A stretch of 64,000 bases of DNA from contig JAOPHQ010003976.1 of NCBI GenBank assembly GCA_030340625.1, forward strand, positions 342,001 to 406,000, written 5' to 3'. A program made the position numbers and the translations under genes. The stretch's first letter is position 1; each line of letters starts with the position of its first letter. Shown here piece after piece: positions 1 through 25,940 of this stretch. Origin of the DNA: Merluccius polli. Its lineage: Eukaryota > Chordata > Actinopteri > Gadiformes > Merlucciidae. The notes below the pieces were generated by a model. It was not told the DNA's origin. It made no database searches and saw nothing but the letters and a program-made list of their open reading frames with translations.

Positions 1-265
1 AGCTTTATGTTCTTTCCTCCATGAGTGATGGTAGTGACATACTTTTCAAACACCGAAGGGGCATACTTCTGTTAATCAATAGATGAAAGATATGCCTGTT
101 ATTCTACTGTTATTCTGCTGTTATGTCAAGTAAAAAGAGAACAGAATATTTGTTAATAATAAAAGAACACTAATTAAAACATGTTTGACTTGCCACAATT
201 ACAATACAAAATTCAATTCCTAAACATGGTGGGTGAACATAGCCAGGTCTTCAGGTGCATTTTAC
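1..265 (-). other. rhof intron 1 (partial)
   Basis: AT-rich sequence downstream of the rhof donor on the minus strand. It contains no further coding similarity that I can see and is interpreted as the start of the intron after the first coding exon. Confidence 0.6.
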
Positions 266-400
266 CTCTGGAAAGTCACCTTTGGCGTACACCATCAGAA
301 GAGAGGTCTTCCCACAGCCCCCATCTCCAACAATGACAATCTTCAGCTCCTCGCCATTCTTCACAGTGCCATTGTTCACCGCACCACTTCTTTCCGTCAT
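266..400 (-). CDS. rhof: Rho-family small GTPase, first coding exon (rhof-like), partial gene
   Basis: Reading the minus strand from the ATG at 400-398 gives 45 codons ending in GAG, followed by a GTAAAA donor at 265-260. The peptide starts MTERSGAV and contains ELKIVIVGDGGCGKTSLLMVY, the beta-1 strand and P-loop (GDGGCGKT) of a Rho GTPase, then GDFPE. A phase-0 exon end after FPE is usual for Rho genes. The wording around the P-loop is closest to RHOF/Rif, a plasma-membrane GTPase that drives filopodia through formins. The neighbouring setd1b supports this, since RHOF and SETD1B are adjacent in human. Switch I onward lies beyond the left edge. Upstream on the minus strand are short uORFs, for example an ATG at 465-463 that stops after 10 codons. 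Another RhoD/RhoF-type paralogue is the alternative. Confidence 0.85.
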
Positions 401-679
401 GTCTCCTCAATGCGATCTCATTAATGTCTGAATCACTGAATCCAGCACCCGGCCGGCGTCGTCATGGTGAAGAATGACGGTTCGTTCAAGACAGTCGATT
501 TTCAGACGGCAGAGAAAGCTTGTTTTTTTTCTCTCCACGCATCTCAATGTGCTAACCACTTCCTCTTCCTGCAAGAGATGTTTCCAATTGCTCACACACA
601 TGCACACACACTAACGGTAACCCCTAACCCACACCCTAACCCACACACACCTCTTGTTCTCTTATCAGCCATTTATTAA

Positions 680-1730
680 ATGTACTGTGAAGTTGGATGT
701 GAGCAGCTGCGTAGATCTCAGCCGAGTGCAAGTCTTTTATTGACTCAAGGTGTGTGTGTGTGTGTGCGTGGGTTGGAGAGCGAGTAGTGACACATCCACA
801 TAAACACTATTATTACTAGCCACTACATTATCAATTCTCACTTGATTAAACGTGTCCTGGTTTTATACATAAACACACGACACAGAAAAATCCATTATGT
901 ATGTTGTCCTCATATAAATCTGCCACATAAATGTACAAAAATGTCACTATTGTCTTATTTACGGTGACAATTAGATACTAAAACCATCCTTGTTCCTTCC
1001 TTTTGAAGAGTGAATGTTAAACTAATAATTAATTCCCTTTTGAGGCATTTTCAGCTTATTCTGTGTTACCTGCAACATTGGTGACTTATATTCCTAGCAG
1101 GCTTTAACATCTATAACAAAGCATTTCACTTTGACAGCTGTAATGTAAAAAGGAAATGACATGTATGTTGATGTGCTTGACTCTTAAAACAGGAAAGACA
1201 GCATGTGGATGTGTTTAGCCTTTTTTATTACAATATTTTCAGAACAGTAAAATAGCTGTAAAACAAATGACTGAGAAATACAAAACTATTTATGTAACAT
1301 TAACCCTACGCACTACATATCTGCAAATTGTAAATAGTCAAGGGTGTAAAAGTCTATTTTTTTCAAATACTTTACCAGGGTCCAGGAAGACATCCATACA
1401 ACAAAAGGAGTCCTTGCTAAATAGACCAGAACTATACAATAGGATGAGAGGAGAACATGGTAGTCCAGCCGGTGGAAATCCTTAAATACTTCATGTAGCC
1501 TCTACTATGCAAAATAATAAAAGATGAGTGACTTGAAGGATATCCACTGTTCTTCACGGGTGTGGAGCAAGCACATGAAGGCTATACATGCATCGTGTGT
1601 TTGGGGAGCCAATCCAACGATGCACTGTCTTTTATTTCTCCTATTTAAACAAACTAGTACCTGCTGTTGGTCGAGAGGAGAGCAGGGACAACGTTGTACT
1701 GCAGTATGGGGACGCCGCTCACATCCCAGT
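680..1730. other. Intergenic, no gene seen
   Basis: AT-rich DNA with a short TG run near 751-770. I see no coding similarity, no RNA gene and no mobile-element termini. Confidence 0.5.
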
Positions 1731-1732
1731 CT

Positions 1733-2085
1733 GAATTACCCCAGTATGAATCATCCCAGTCTGAATTATCCCAGTATGAATTACCCTAGTCTGAATTACC
1801 CCAGTATGAATCATCCCAGTCTGAGTTATCCTAGTCTGGATTACTCCAGTCTGAATTAACCCAGTATGAATTACTCCTGTCTGAATTACCCCAGTATGAA
1901 TTACCGCAGTCTGAATTACTCCAGTGTGAATTACCCCAGTCTGAATAATCCCAGTATGAATTACTCCAGTATGAATTACTCCAGTGTGAATTACCCCAGT
2001 CTGAATAACCCCAGTATGAATTACCCCAGTATGAATAACCCCAGTATGAAGTATCCCAGTATGAAGTATCCCAGTCTGATCAGCG
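1733..2085. repeat. 15-bp minisatellite
   Basis: More than twenty imperfect copies of a 15-base unit, CCCAGTATGAATTAC, with CCCAGTCTGAATTAC and similar variants. Because the unit is a multiple of three, it gives an artificial open frame reading NYPSLNYPSM and similar. The open frame is a by-product of the period. There is no start context or flanking exon signal to make it a protein. Confidence 0.9.
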
Positions 2086-2932
2086 TAATGCTGGCCCAGC
2101 CCACTAGGGAGTGTTTAGTGGAGGCCTAAAATAAACCCTGTAAACTAAAGGCTGAGTAAACCAGTAAACTAAAGGCTTAGTAAACCAGTAAACTACAGAC
2201 TTGGTAAACTACAGGCTGAGTAATCCTTTAGTCGTGAGCTGGGGGACAGAGAGGCATTCAGCACGTTAACCCACAGCAGACCGGACATGTTGATCTGGAC
2301 GCTGCTCAGCAGTAAGTACCTACAGGCCTCGGGAGGGAAGTCTAACTCATAAAGGCACTCCTAATCACCATGGTAAACACACAAAACAGGCCTCTTAATG
2401 GCACAGTGTGGTTTGGAAAAGAAAAAAAATAAAGTATTAAACAGCGTCGTGTGGATTTGTGGTCACGACTCAGTTTTAATCTTTTTTAATCTTACCGTAA
2501 CGGTCACTTACAGCCACGTCTACAACAATTGGACTTTTCTAGCTTTGGAAAGAGACAAAAAAACAGGCTCAAGGGCTTTAGGGTCGGCGACGGGAAAACC
2601 AAGAGTGCAATGAAGCTCCGTCAAGACGTTCAGGCCTTACACCACCACCATCACCATCACCACAAGGAGAAGAAGGAGGAGGAGGACAACCACACTATCC
2701 CCAGCTGCTGTCTTCTTTCTCCCTTTTATGAACTGGATACAGTACTTCCTTCTGGTTGCGTCTCCGGTCGACACAACACACCACTAGCTAACACCACTAA
2801 CTCACTCACTAACTGCCACCACGTCTACTACCGTGGGTGGTCCACGCCGCGCTGCACAGCACTGTGGACGCAGCAGCAGCAGGACTAGCCCGTTCCGAGG
2901 AGCGCTGCGGGCTTTTAAAGGTGTCCCGATGA

Positions 2933-2942
2933 CCTTATATGG
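2933..2942. promoter_or_regulatory. Perfect CArG box (SRF site)
   Basis: CCTTATATGG matches the CC(A/T)6GG consensus of serum response factor. It sits in a GC-richer stretch (about 2830-3080) roughly 2.5 kb upstream of the rhof exon. Function is not shown, since a 10-base match can occur by chance. Confidence 0.35.
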
Positions 2943-3073
2943 CAGTCGAGGTTGAAAGCTTGCAGCTCGAGCTGTCGTTGCCGTTGTTGTTGTTGCGACC
3001 GGCGGCGGTTGGAACCGGTTTGGACCAGTTCGCCCGCCGCTGCCGCGCCGACGAGACGTGCTGTTACACAACA

Positions 3074-3219
<146 letters not shown>

Positions 3220-3700
3220 TGTACACACACAAACATACACATACACACAACATGGCGCTACACAAATGAGCCCAATGACTGCGTCTCTTTTTATAGTTCA
3301 CCCCAGCCGTGGGTGATGAAATGGGAGCTGTTTTTCTGTTAACGGGGGCAACGCGGCTGACGTGGAAACATCGAGCCTCACCCAGTTTTTATGGCGCAGG
3401 GACATTTTTCCAGCAGTGGTTTCCCCCCTTTGTGTGAAGGGGAGCCATTTTGGAGAAAAAAACGCAGAGAGAGCACACATACTAATGTGAGCTAATGCAG
3501 TGTAGACTAATGTAGAAGAAGGGCTTCTGTGGACACACAAAAAAAGGGGCAGCCATGCAAGTGAAATTAGACGAGATATTTCACATCCCCCTCCATAAAG
3601 GGTTTTTAGCTCGATTAAGAGTCTCTTCTGGATTACATGGTTTTGAATACCCAACTGTAAGTTCCTACAATACCAATAAAATAAGATTTCAATCATCTCA

Positions 3701-3722
3701 CACACACACACACACACACACA
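3701..3722. repeat. (CA)n microsatellite
   Basis: About eleven CA dinucleotides in otherwise unremarkable intergenic DNA. Confidence 0.9.
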
Positions 3723-3799
3723 GAAAGATGTCTTTTTTTGTGTTTGGTTTATTCACTCCCGTCCACCTCCATGTCACTTAATACTTAAATAAATCATAC

Positions 3800-5170
3800 A
3801 ATGTTACAGGTGAATATATATATATATACATACAGACAGAATCAGCACGAAAATCCGTTACCTTATAAACCCCCCATTGTGTTGATTTGCTATGGGGGTA
3901 AATGGACGAGGTTAGCAGTACTGCCATCCTGTCTTCCAGAGAGGGACAACAGAAAGCATTAGCCCACAACAGGAGGCGTTCAGCATATCGTTGGTTCAAT
4001 AGCCGCCTGGTGAAATAAACGTCTAAAAAACCAGCTAAGATGTTCTTCTTGCTAATGGATGTGTTCCCCTTTGCAGGAGATGAATCCCCACCCTCTCTTA
4101 GTGCCATTTTTACAGGATCCGAAGACGGAATTGAAAGCATTTCTTCTGACCCCGTACTTAGGCCTGTTCACTGCTTTTCCCCAAAATGAAAAGGTAAATA
4201 TTTGATCTGGTTTGTTTTTTTCCCTCCCCTCCTCCATGGGTTTTTTTTCTCTCTTTTTTTTGTTGTTGTACTCTTGTGCTATCTGAGTCGTAATGTACGC
4301 ACACACGACTGACTGCTGGGTGTTTTTTTTGGTGCTGTCCAGAGAAATGTAAACGTGCCCTTGAGGGAAGGTCAGTGCAGCCATTTGGTCTCTCTAACGC
4401 CAAACGCACAGCCTGCCGAAAAAGTCACCACAGCACGCTGATGGTGGTTAAAATACACCTAACCCTATTTGAATTCACAGTTTGAATGACCAAATATATA
4501 TATATATATATAGTTAAAAAGGGTTATGACGCAATATTCAACAAAATAGAAAACAAACTATTCAGCAAAAAGGTGATGGTACAGCCTGTGGCCAGTAAGT
4601 GAGATTTAGGGAGCATTTGCAAATAAACCAACGGATTTTCGAATAGCATTATGCCATCGTTTCTTCATGATAGCTCATTAAAAACGGACTATTTAAAATG
4701 TGCTTTTAATAACAGCAACTGAACTGCATGCCCCACAATAATGCATAGCTGAACTATAAAAACTGATACATTTTTTTTTTTATAAAAGAATTGAACTTAC
4801 TCATTTATAATCATATCCTATAAGGCCATAAAATATACCATCACGCATTATTTTAGGGTTATACTCTATCCAACTCCACCAAATCTTTAAGCTGTTTATT
4901 TACATTGTTTTTTTCTCTCTTTTTTACTTTAGAAACATAAATACTATATTTATGGGTGTGCCATGGCCTAGTTAAAACAAAGATGGATTCCAGAGCAGAG
5001 GAAAAAAGGTTCAAAATGTCAAAGGGGTTACATCCAGCATTATATCTTCCTTCTTCTCAATCCTTTAAAGGAGGAATCATAGTTTTTTATCATAGTCCAT
5101 TAGAGATGAGGAAGTCAAGTATAAGATCCCCTTTTTGGAACAAAGGAAACCCCATATAGGCCATTTGAAT
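3800..5170. other. Intergenic, no gene seen
   Basis: AT-rich DNA with short TA runs near 3816-3828 and 4494-4511 and several poly-T tracts. No coding exon, SINE or transposon end was recognised. Confidence 0.5.
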
Positions 5171-5179
5171 CCTGTTTCA

Positions 5180-5400
5180 GGTAAAATGGCTGCCGGAGAG
5201 CTCAGCCCCCTCTGCCTCCGCTCTCTGGTGAAGGAGGCTCCCCGCGCCGAGCCTCTAATAGCGGAACGGCGAGCCGGAGCCGCGCTGTGATTGGCTGGCG
5301 GGGCCGCCGCCGCCGGCCAGCCAATGCGCTGCGGAATAGGGAGCTATGACAACCAGCCCGTTCTGGGGACGTCCTTAAAGCGGCTCACCTGACACTTCCA
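5180..5400. promoter_or_regulatory. GC-rich promoter candidate with inverted CCAAT pair
   Basis: A CpG-rich island in AT-rich surroundings. It contains ATTGGCTGGC at 5290-5299 and its exact inverse GCCAGCCAAT at 5316-5325, i.e. two NF-Y (CCAAT) boxes in opposite orientation about 16 bases apart. An ATGGCTGCC at 5186-5194 resembles a YY1 site. The island lies between rhof (minus) and setd1b (plus), 1.1-1.3 kb upstream of the setd1b ATG, so it may serve either gene or an antisense transcript. Confidence 0.45.
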
Positions 5401-5989
5401 CATTGTTGAAAACGTAAAATGGCCTCAAATGGCTTTAATGTTGTTGTGTCGACTGATTTCCCTTAAAAAAAATAAATAAATACACAACACTATTTTGAGG
5501 TAAAATCGTATTTACACATAAAAACTTACAAGCGTTTACAAAAAAAACCCACATAATTAGGCACGATTCCCAAGGCTCGTCCGTCACTGCCATGCTCCTC
5601 GAGTCAACACAGCCCCACACACACGGCTGGTTATTATGTCTAATAAAACACAACGGCTTGTAAATGGGGGAAAGAGCGCAGGGTTTAACCCGTGGTGTAC
5701 GGCAGAATACTTGTATTAGCCTACCCTTAAAAGCAGGTTTACACAAATACCCCCCCCCCCTGTATCTAGCTTGTTTGCCATTTGAGTGAATGCAATCGGC
5801 AGATTCAACACTAACACTATTTGAGATTTTTTTTCTTTTGGGGGGGCCAAAAAAATATATTAAGTCGGCGTAAATGTTGCACACATATGCTAGTATGTCA
5901 TTTTCTAAACACATTGTGACACACTAACCTGCTAAAATGCTACGGTAACCGTTAAGCGCGTACAGCGACAGCACTAAGTTATTTGACGA

Positions 5990-6233
5990 AAGTGCGGCTC
6001 ATACCGGAGGAGGGCAAGCGGTGTATTGTGGGAGAGACTAGAGCACAATATGTGTTGGCTCTCGTCTAAAAGGAGGCAGTATTCTTCAAGCTAAATCATG
6101 TAATGTAAGCGGCGAAAGGAAAGCGATATTGTTATTTTTTTTACCGATAGAAAGCAATTCTTCGGACGAATCATGTCCAAGCCCGGCGAACGAAACAGAC
6201 TGAACGAAGATCATGGTAGAAAGCAGAGTTCAA
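5990..6233 (+). other. setd1b: Possible setd1b 5' non-coding exon
   Basis: The first coding exon has a good acceptor just before it (TTGTTTCCCAG ending 6527), so at least one 5' UTR exon must lie upstream. A CAA|GTAAGC donor at 6233/6234 would close such an exon. This is a guess from splice signals only. The GC-rich island at 5.2-5.4 kb is an alternative location. Confidence 0.3.
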
Positions 6234-6541
6234 GTAAGCTGGCTGTTTTTTTTTCTCCCTCTCTCTCTCTTTCTCCAGCCAGCCCCAATGTCTGTTTCGG
6301 TAACTGGGATACAGTTGATCCCTAATGTCGGGGTTGACCGCCTTGCCCTTATTCAACGTTTACGGCAAAGTCCGGCCGTTGGGGTTAGGTGGTGGTGGTG
6401 TTGGTGGGGGGTGGGGTGGGGGGGGGGTAAAACATTGAGCACATTTGTATTTGTGATCCTACGAGACGAGCCGGGATCCGATGTTGATGTTGCCCTCCTG
6501 TAATAAACCCGCTGCCTTGTTTCCCAGGTGTGGGGAACGGC

Positions 6542-20645
<14,104 letters not shown>

Positions 20646-20919
20646 TCTATTGTTGTCCATTTTAAGGACAAGGACATCTTGCATAAAAAAAAAAAACTAA
20701 AACCAGAGCACTGTCCCCTGACCGCACAGAGACTGAATGCCAAAAAAGGAAGGTTGTGTTGATACTGATCAGTTCCATAGATTTGATTCCCAATACGCAC
20801 ACACACACATTTTCTAAAGATTGTTTACGATTTCTGGTGCTCCAGTACAGGAAAGAAAATAGTTTTACTACTGCCAGTGACTGAGAATTGACCCAATATA
20901 CAGCTTGCTGGCACATGGG

Positions 20920-21085
20920 TTAACCCTAACCCTAACCCTAAACCCTAAACCCTAACCCAACCCTCACCTACCCTAACCCTGGCACATAGGTTAACCATAA
21001 CCCTCACCCTAACCCTAACCTCACCCTAACCGTGGCACATGGGTTAACCCTCACCCTAAGCCTAACCCTCACCCTGGCACATTGT
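20920..21085. repeat. Telomere-like (CCCTAA) patch in setd1b 3' UTR
   Basis: Starts with four near-perfect CCCTAA units at 20923-20957, then degenerates into CCCTAACCCTGGCACATGGGTTAA-type repeats. Confidence 0.88.
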
Positions 21086-21877
21086 TAATTAACTCCTTAA
21101 CTTAAGTGTTAATCCACTAGTTTCCCTAACCGTAGGCCCTTTGTGTTTGTACTCTTCAATGTACTATTACTTTAACTCACATAAGCTTTACCACGTGGTA
21201 CATGTCCCACAGCACATAGCCTTAGCATGTAGAGCTGCTTAGAAACACACCCCCACTCTCTTAGGAAGATCCCCTCTCCGTCGGAGGAGACGCCGTAAGC
21301 CCTAAGCCTGATCCGCTCTCTGTTGAAGGAGACACTGTAAGCCTGAAGCGTGAGCTACAGGGTCAACCCGTGGCGCGTGTAGGGGCTTGAAAGAAAAACA
21401 AAACATTGTAAACCTGGCCCTCCATGAAAAGAAACCTTGTTTCTGGCTCTACCTCGTCTTCTGCACCAGTTTTCTTAAACTACACCACAACAACATAAAT
21501 GTTAGGAGGTTAAATTATCTCTCGCTGTCACCAGCCAGTAATGCTGCTTCCTTTTAAGTTTATGCAAAGGTAAGGATTCTAGGTGCTGATGGTATTAATC
21601 GATATCCAGTGTTTATGTTTATGATGATTTGTGTTTTCAAAGACATGATTGTTTTTGCGTTGAGTACATGATTGCGTGTTCACTTGTTGCCATGTTAGGG
21701 TTAGAGTTCGCTTTGAGAGAGAATCAGTAAGTATTTTCAGTTTGTATAAAAAAAAAGAGAAATGACCTGTAGGTTATAGTGCTTTCTCAGAGTCATAGCT
21801 GATTTAGGGTCTAGAGTCTATTTCAACACTTAACAGTGTGAGGAAATAATATATTGATTTGTCACTTTTGAAAAAGA

Positions 21878-22007
<130 letters not shown>

Positions 22008-22094
22008 TAAGCCCATCTCAGCCATGTTAAGTTGCATGCACAAGTTAGTTGCCCATTTTCACCATTGTTAGTGGTGTTTGGCATGAAGAGGTAT

Positions 22095-22162
22095 ATATGT
22101 GTGTGTGTATATATGTGTATATATATATATTATATATATATACACATATATGTGTATATATC
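22095..22162. repeat. TG/TA palindromic microsatellite
   Basis: GTGTATATATGTGTATATAT followed by its near inverse, so it can fold on itself. Followed at 22256-22278 by a poly-C tract. Confidence 0.85.
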
Positions 22163-23125
22163 TATTTGGTTATTTCCTCTGTGTTCTGGATGATTGTCTC
22201 AAATTGTACCTGCTCCATCTTGTAGTGCTTCCTCCACCGCTAGACCCCTTCCTCCACCCCCCCCCCCCCCCCCCCCCCTGCTCTACTACCAGTGTTTGTT
22301 CAGCCTACGGGACAAGTGTTTTCTAGGGTCCTCTGTAACCTTACGTTGTTTCTTCAACAAAAACGTCAATAGGAAGCAAGGTCTTCTTAATCGACGTCAA
22401 TGCACTAGAGGCTTGCACTTCAGCTTCCTGTTATTTCTAGCCAATCGGATTTTCCTTTTCGACCAAGTCAGTCATTGCCCTTCATCAGCTGGGAAGATTA
22501 GAAGTTGTTTTTGTGTTTGTTCCCCACACCGTTGATGTTAATATTGTACATGATCTCTTGTATAGATTTTGATTTTCTTTTTTTACTTCACAAATGTAAT
22601 ACTTTTAATGATGCATTTTTTGTTTAGTTTTTTTAGACAAAAGACTTGAGTATTTAAGAAGATATTTTCAGGGATCTGTAAAAGGAATCTGCCAAGTTTA
22701 ACAAGGGTTTAAAGGTTGTTTATTTAAACGAGAAAAAAGGTCCATTACGTACTGAAAATGTCTCCTCCTACCTTTTTGAAAGATTGTTTCTTGTGGAAAC
22801 GTCTTCATTTTCTGCCCATATCCTTTGTAATCTTAAAAAGTGTAAATATCTAAACTGTGAATACTATATATATATTTTTGTTTCTGGGATTTGCTACACC
22901 GAACACGGCTCATAAATGTATGTAACTTATGACGTGAACATAGGGCCGGTAGCAGAGATTTCAGCTTGTGTCAAGCTTTGTTTTTAATTTTCAGTTGTAA
23001 ATTCTATGAAACCTGTTTGCAGTGCGCAGAAAAAAATGGTGCAGAATCAACATGGGAAGGGATTTCAGCCTGTTTCTCATGTCTATTTATTATACAACAA
23101 ATGTATGAAAATGGAGAACATGAAA

Positions 23126-23131
23126 AATAAA
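23126..23131 (+). terminator. setd1b: Polyadenylation signal AATAAA
   Basis: A canonical AATAAA about 2.48 kb after the setd1b stop, at the end of the AT-rich UTR-like region. The most plausible distal poly(A) signal. Confidence 0.55.
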
Positions 23132-23832
23132 GGCAATTTTGCATACAAATGGTGATGTATATGCATTACATCAATACATATCTAATACAACAACACATTA
23201 AGGTTACCTGGTCACCTACTGTAAGGGAGACCCGGGGGTCTGTTGCCATATTATGTGCACAGGCTGGATGGATGGCATGTGTGTAAACGGCACTAGTGTC
23301 AGCACATACATGTATTTAGTAAAAGGTCAAATAGTGTTACACATGTAATGACATGTTTGTGAAATGACCACAAACAATGTTTTTAGCTTGTTTCCTGGAT
23401 ATTGTTCCTACATTGTATGCATACGTGTTTTACTGTTATTTGTTTGCTTTATCATGACAGATGACAGGTGATGGACCAGCCATCCCGAATCCAACCTTGT
23501 GTGGCTACCCGGTATGTAATATGATGGTCTTGAATTCGAGCTAAATCAGATGAAAATCACACAGTTTCATATAATTAGTTAATGACGTGTATTCCTTACT
23601 TGAACTTGTTCTGTGTCTGGGTTGTGACACTACACAATGTGGCACACAATGTAAATATGGTTTAATATAGTTTCTGCCTGTAAAAGAGCCGCTGTTGCGT
23701 ACATAAGGGAAGACTGCATTACCTGCAGTCCAACAAGGTGTGATGTCAACTGCCGCTGCTTGTTTCCTATTCAAAGTTTGTTATTAACGCCACGTTATTC
23801 CATGATGAATAACGTGTCTCCTCATCCCCCAG

Positions 23833-23888
23833 CTTATAAAACGGTGTGGGGAGTGAATGGTCCATTAGTGATTCTGGACCAGGTGAAG
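23833..23888 (+). pseudogene. V-ATPase B exon-like segment A
   Basis: With one base from an upstream exon it reads YKTVWGVNGPLVILDQVK, matching the conserved N-terminal beta-barrel strand of subunit B. Acceptor ATCCCCCAG, donor GTAAGC. The expected first exon was not identified. Confidence 0.88.
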
Positions 23889-23986
23889 GTAAGCCAGGAG
23901 ACCCACCACTGACCACCCACAGACACTATGAGGTCAGTGCATCTTGTCCCAGGGTGTTGTGGTGTTTGAGAGGTGTCCACCTGTAG

Positions 23987-24085
23987 CTCCCCAGGTACGC
24001 AGAGGTCGTCCGCCTCACCCTACCGGACGGCACCAAGAGGAGCGGACAGGTGCTGGAGGTCAACGGCTCCAAGGATGTAGTCCAG
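23987..24085 (+). pseudogene. V-ATPase B exon-like segment B
   Basis: 33 intact codons: LPRYAEVVRLTLPDGTKRSG, then QVLEVNGSKDVVQ. Acceptor CACCTGTAG, donor GTAGAG. This segment alone is undamaged. Confidence 0.88.
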
Positions 24086-24185
24086 GTAGAGAGATATTGC
24101 CTACCTGTCTGTCTGAAGTGCAGGTAGAGAGACAAATACCTACCTCTCTGTCTGTCTGTAGTCCAGGTGGAGACATCTACCTCTG

Positions 24186-24262
24186 TCTGTCTCTCTCGCT
24201 TTCGCTGTCTGTCTGTCTGTCTGTCTGTCTCACTCTTACTGACACTGACACACACACACACT
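24186..24262. repeat. CTGT/CT-rich microsatellite
   Basis: (CTGT)n and CA runs within the intron after segment B of the V-ATPase pseudogene. Confidence 0.8.
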
Positions 24263-24855
24263 CTGTCTGTCGCAGCGTCATTGGCACAGAAAGTATACCA
24301 CTCAAGTGAAGTAATTCTTAGTTATCCGTTGTTACATTATGACAGTAAGTAACCGTAACAAGCACAATAATTTACAAAGTTACACAACAAGACTATATAT
24401 AAATGTTATATGTAATGTTATACAAACATATATTCTGCTTGTCACTGTGGAAGTGTTTGAGGGATTATAATGAAATTTAATGTTATATTAAATGTTATGC
24501 TGAATATACTCCATCTCGTCTGTCTGCTGTGGAGGTGTATGTATGTTTTCCCATCAGCAGCCTGTCGTGGTTCGAGTTGTAATACAGTTATAGCGATATG
24601 ATTTTCAGACGACACAGAATAATACAATGTATGGATTCCCTGGATGGATTGACTAATGGACGTCACATCTTATTCTTGAGAAAGTTTCTAGCACAGATAT
24701 TTTTGAATGGAGTAAATAACTGCAGTAAAAAAAGTGACATAGTGCAGGTTGAACAGGACTGAGGTGGTTAACTAGGTGATGAACATACTTGTTTTTATGT
24801 GTATTTCCAGGATGTATGTTTATGAAGGTGTGTGTGTCTGTGTGTGTGTTTCCAG

Positions 24856-24924
24856 GATGTGTGTTTAACGGATCAGGAAAACCCATCGACAGAGGCCCAG
24901 CTGAGGACTTCCTCGCCATCATGG
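24856..24924 (+). pseudogene. V-ATPase B exon-like segment C
   Basis: Reads CVFNGSGKPIDRGPAEDFLA IMG. Family members have RVFNGSGKPID and three more residues between RGP and AEDF, so there is a nine-base deletion and a CpG-type Arg-to-Cys change. Donor GTACAT, phase 1. Confidence 0.85.
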
Positions 24925-24959
24925 GTACATATCAATTGCCCCCATGAATGTGATGTGAT

Positions 24960-25209
24960 TATTATTGTTGCAAAGCCTGGTTCAGGTTAAATCCTCTGTA
25001 AAACATGAATGAATACAGCAAAAGAAAAACATTTAACTTTATTTTATTGTCTGGTTTGATAGTCAGACAACTGAAAAATAACAGATATAAATCTATGAAT
25101 AAATAACAATTAATTTAAAAAGCCACAGTGAGTGTTTTCACACATACTGGTGGTATACAGTGATGTGTCGTTTCGTTTGTTTTCACTCTGGTCCAAACGC
25201 CGCACCACT
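24960..25209. other. Pseudogene intron, left of the foldback element
   Basis: AT-rich intronic sequence with no feature recognised. Confidence 0.5.
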
Positions 25210-25940
25210 GGCAGGGCTTCATGTTTCCATGACGACGGACCAGAAAAGACGCGCGAATTACGTAAGTTATTTACACAATTTACGTAATTTACGTAAATAA
25301 CTTACGTAATTTGCGTAAGTTACGTTATTTACGTAATTTACGTAAATAACGTAACTTACGCAAATTACGTAAGTTATTTACGTAAATTACGTAAATAACG
25401 TAACTTACGCAAATTACGTAAGTTATTTATGTAATTTACGTAAGTTACGCAATTTACGTAACTTACGTAAATTGTGTAAATAACTTACGTAATTCGCGCG
25501 TCTTTTCTGGTCCGTCGTCATGGAAACATGAAGCCCTGCCATAACGTAACTAACGTAACTTACGTAATTTGCGTAAGTTACGTTATGCACGTAATTTACG
25601 TAACTTACGTAAATAACTTACGTAATTTGCGTAAGTTACGTTATTTACGTAAATAACTTAACTTACGTAAATTACGTAACTTATGTAATTTACGTAATTT
25701 GTGTAAGTTACGTAACTTACGCAAATTACGTAAATTACGTAAGTTACGTTATGGCAGGGCTTCATGTTTCCATGACGACGGACCAGAAAAGACGCGCGAA
25801 TTACGTAAGTTATTTACACAATTTACGTAATTTACGTAAATTGTGTAAATAACTTACGTAATTCGCGTAAGTTACGTTATTTACGTAATTTACGTAAATA
25901 ACGTAACTTACGCGAATTACGTAAGTTATTTACGTAACTG
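25210..25940. mobile_element. Foldback element made of TACGTAA-type repeats
   Basis: A 55-base motif starting GGCAGGGCTTCATGTTTCCA and ending CGCGCGAATTACGTAAG occurs at 25210 (forward), ends at 25540 (inverted) and starts again at 25753 (forward). The spaces between are almost entirely TTACGTAA, TTTACG, CGTAAGTT and their complements, so the whole is self-complementary at many registers. 25210-25540 is a near-perfect inverted repeat of 331 bases. No ORF. The class of element is not recognised. A non-autonomous foldback DNA transposon or local amplification are both possible. Confidence 0.8.

Noticed and set aside
6530..6541. GTG at 6530 as an earlier setd1b start
   Set aside because: It lies right after the acceptor in the 5' UTR. 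The ATG at 6542 is the natural start.
20923..20957. Chromosome end or telomere fusion
   Set aside because: Only four CCCTAA units within a transcribed region, and similar words occur in neighbouring minisatellites. There is no evidence of an ancient chromosome end.
23455..23515. Possible first exon of the V-ATPase pseudogene (ATG at 23461 before a GTATGT)
   Set aside because: The translated residues do not resemble subunit B N-termini, and nothing else supports it.
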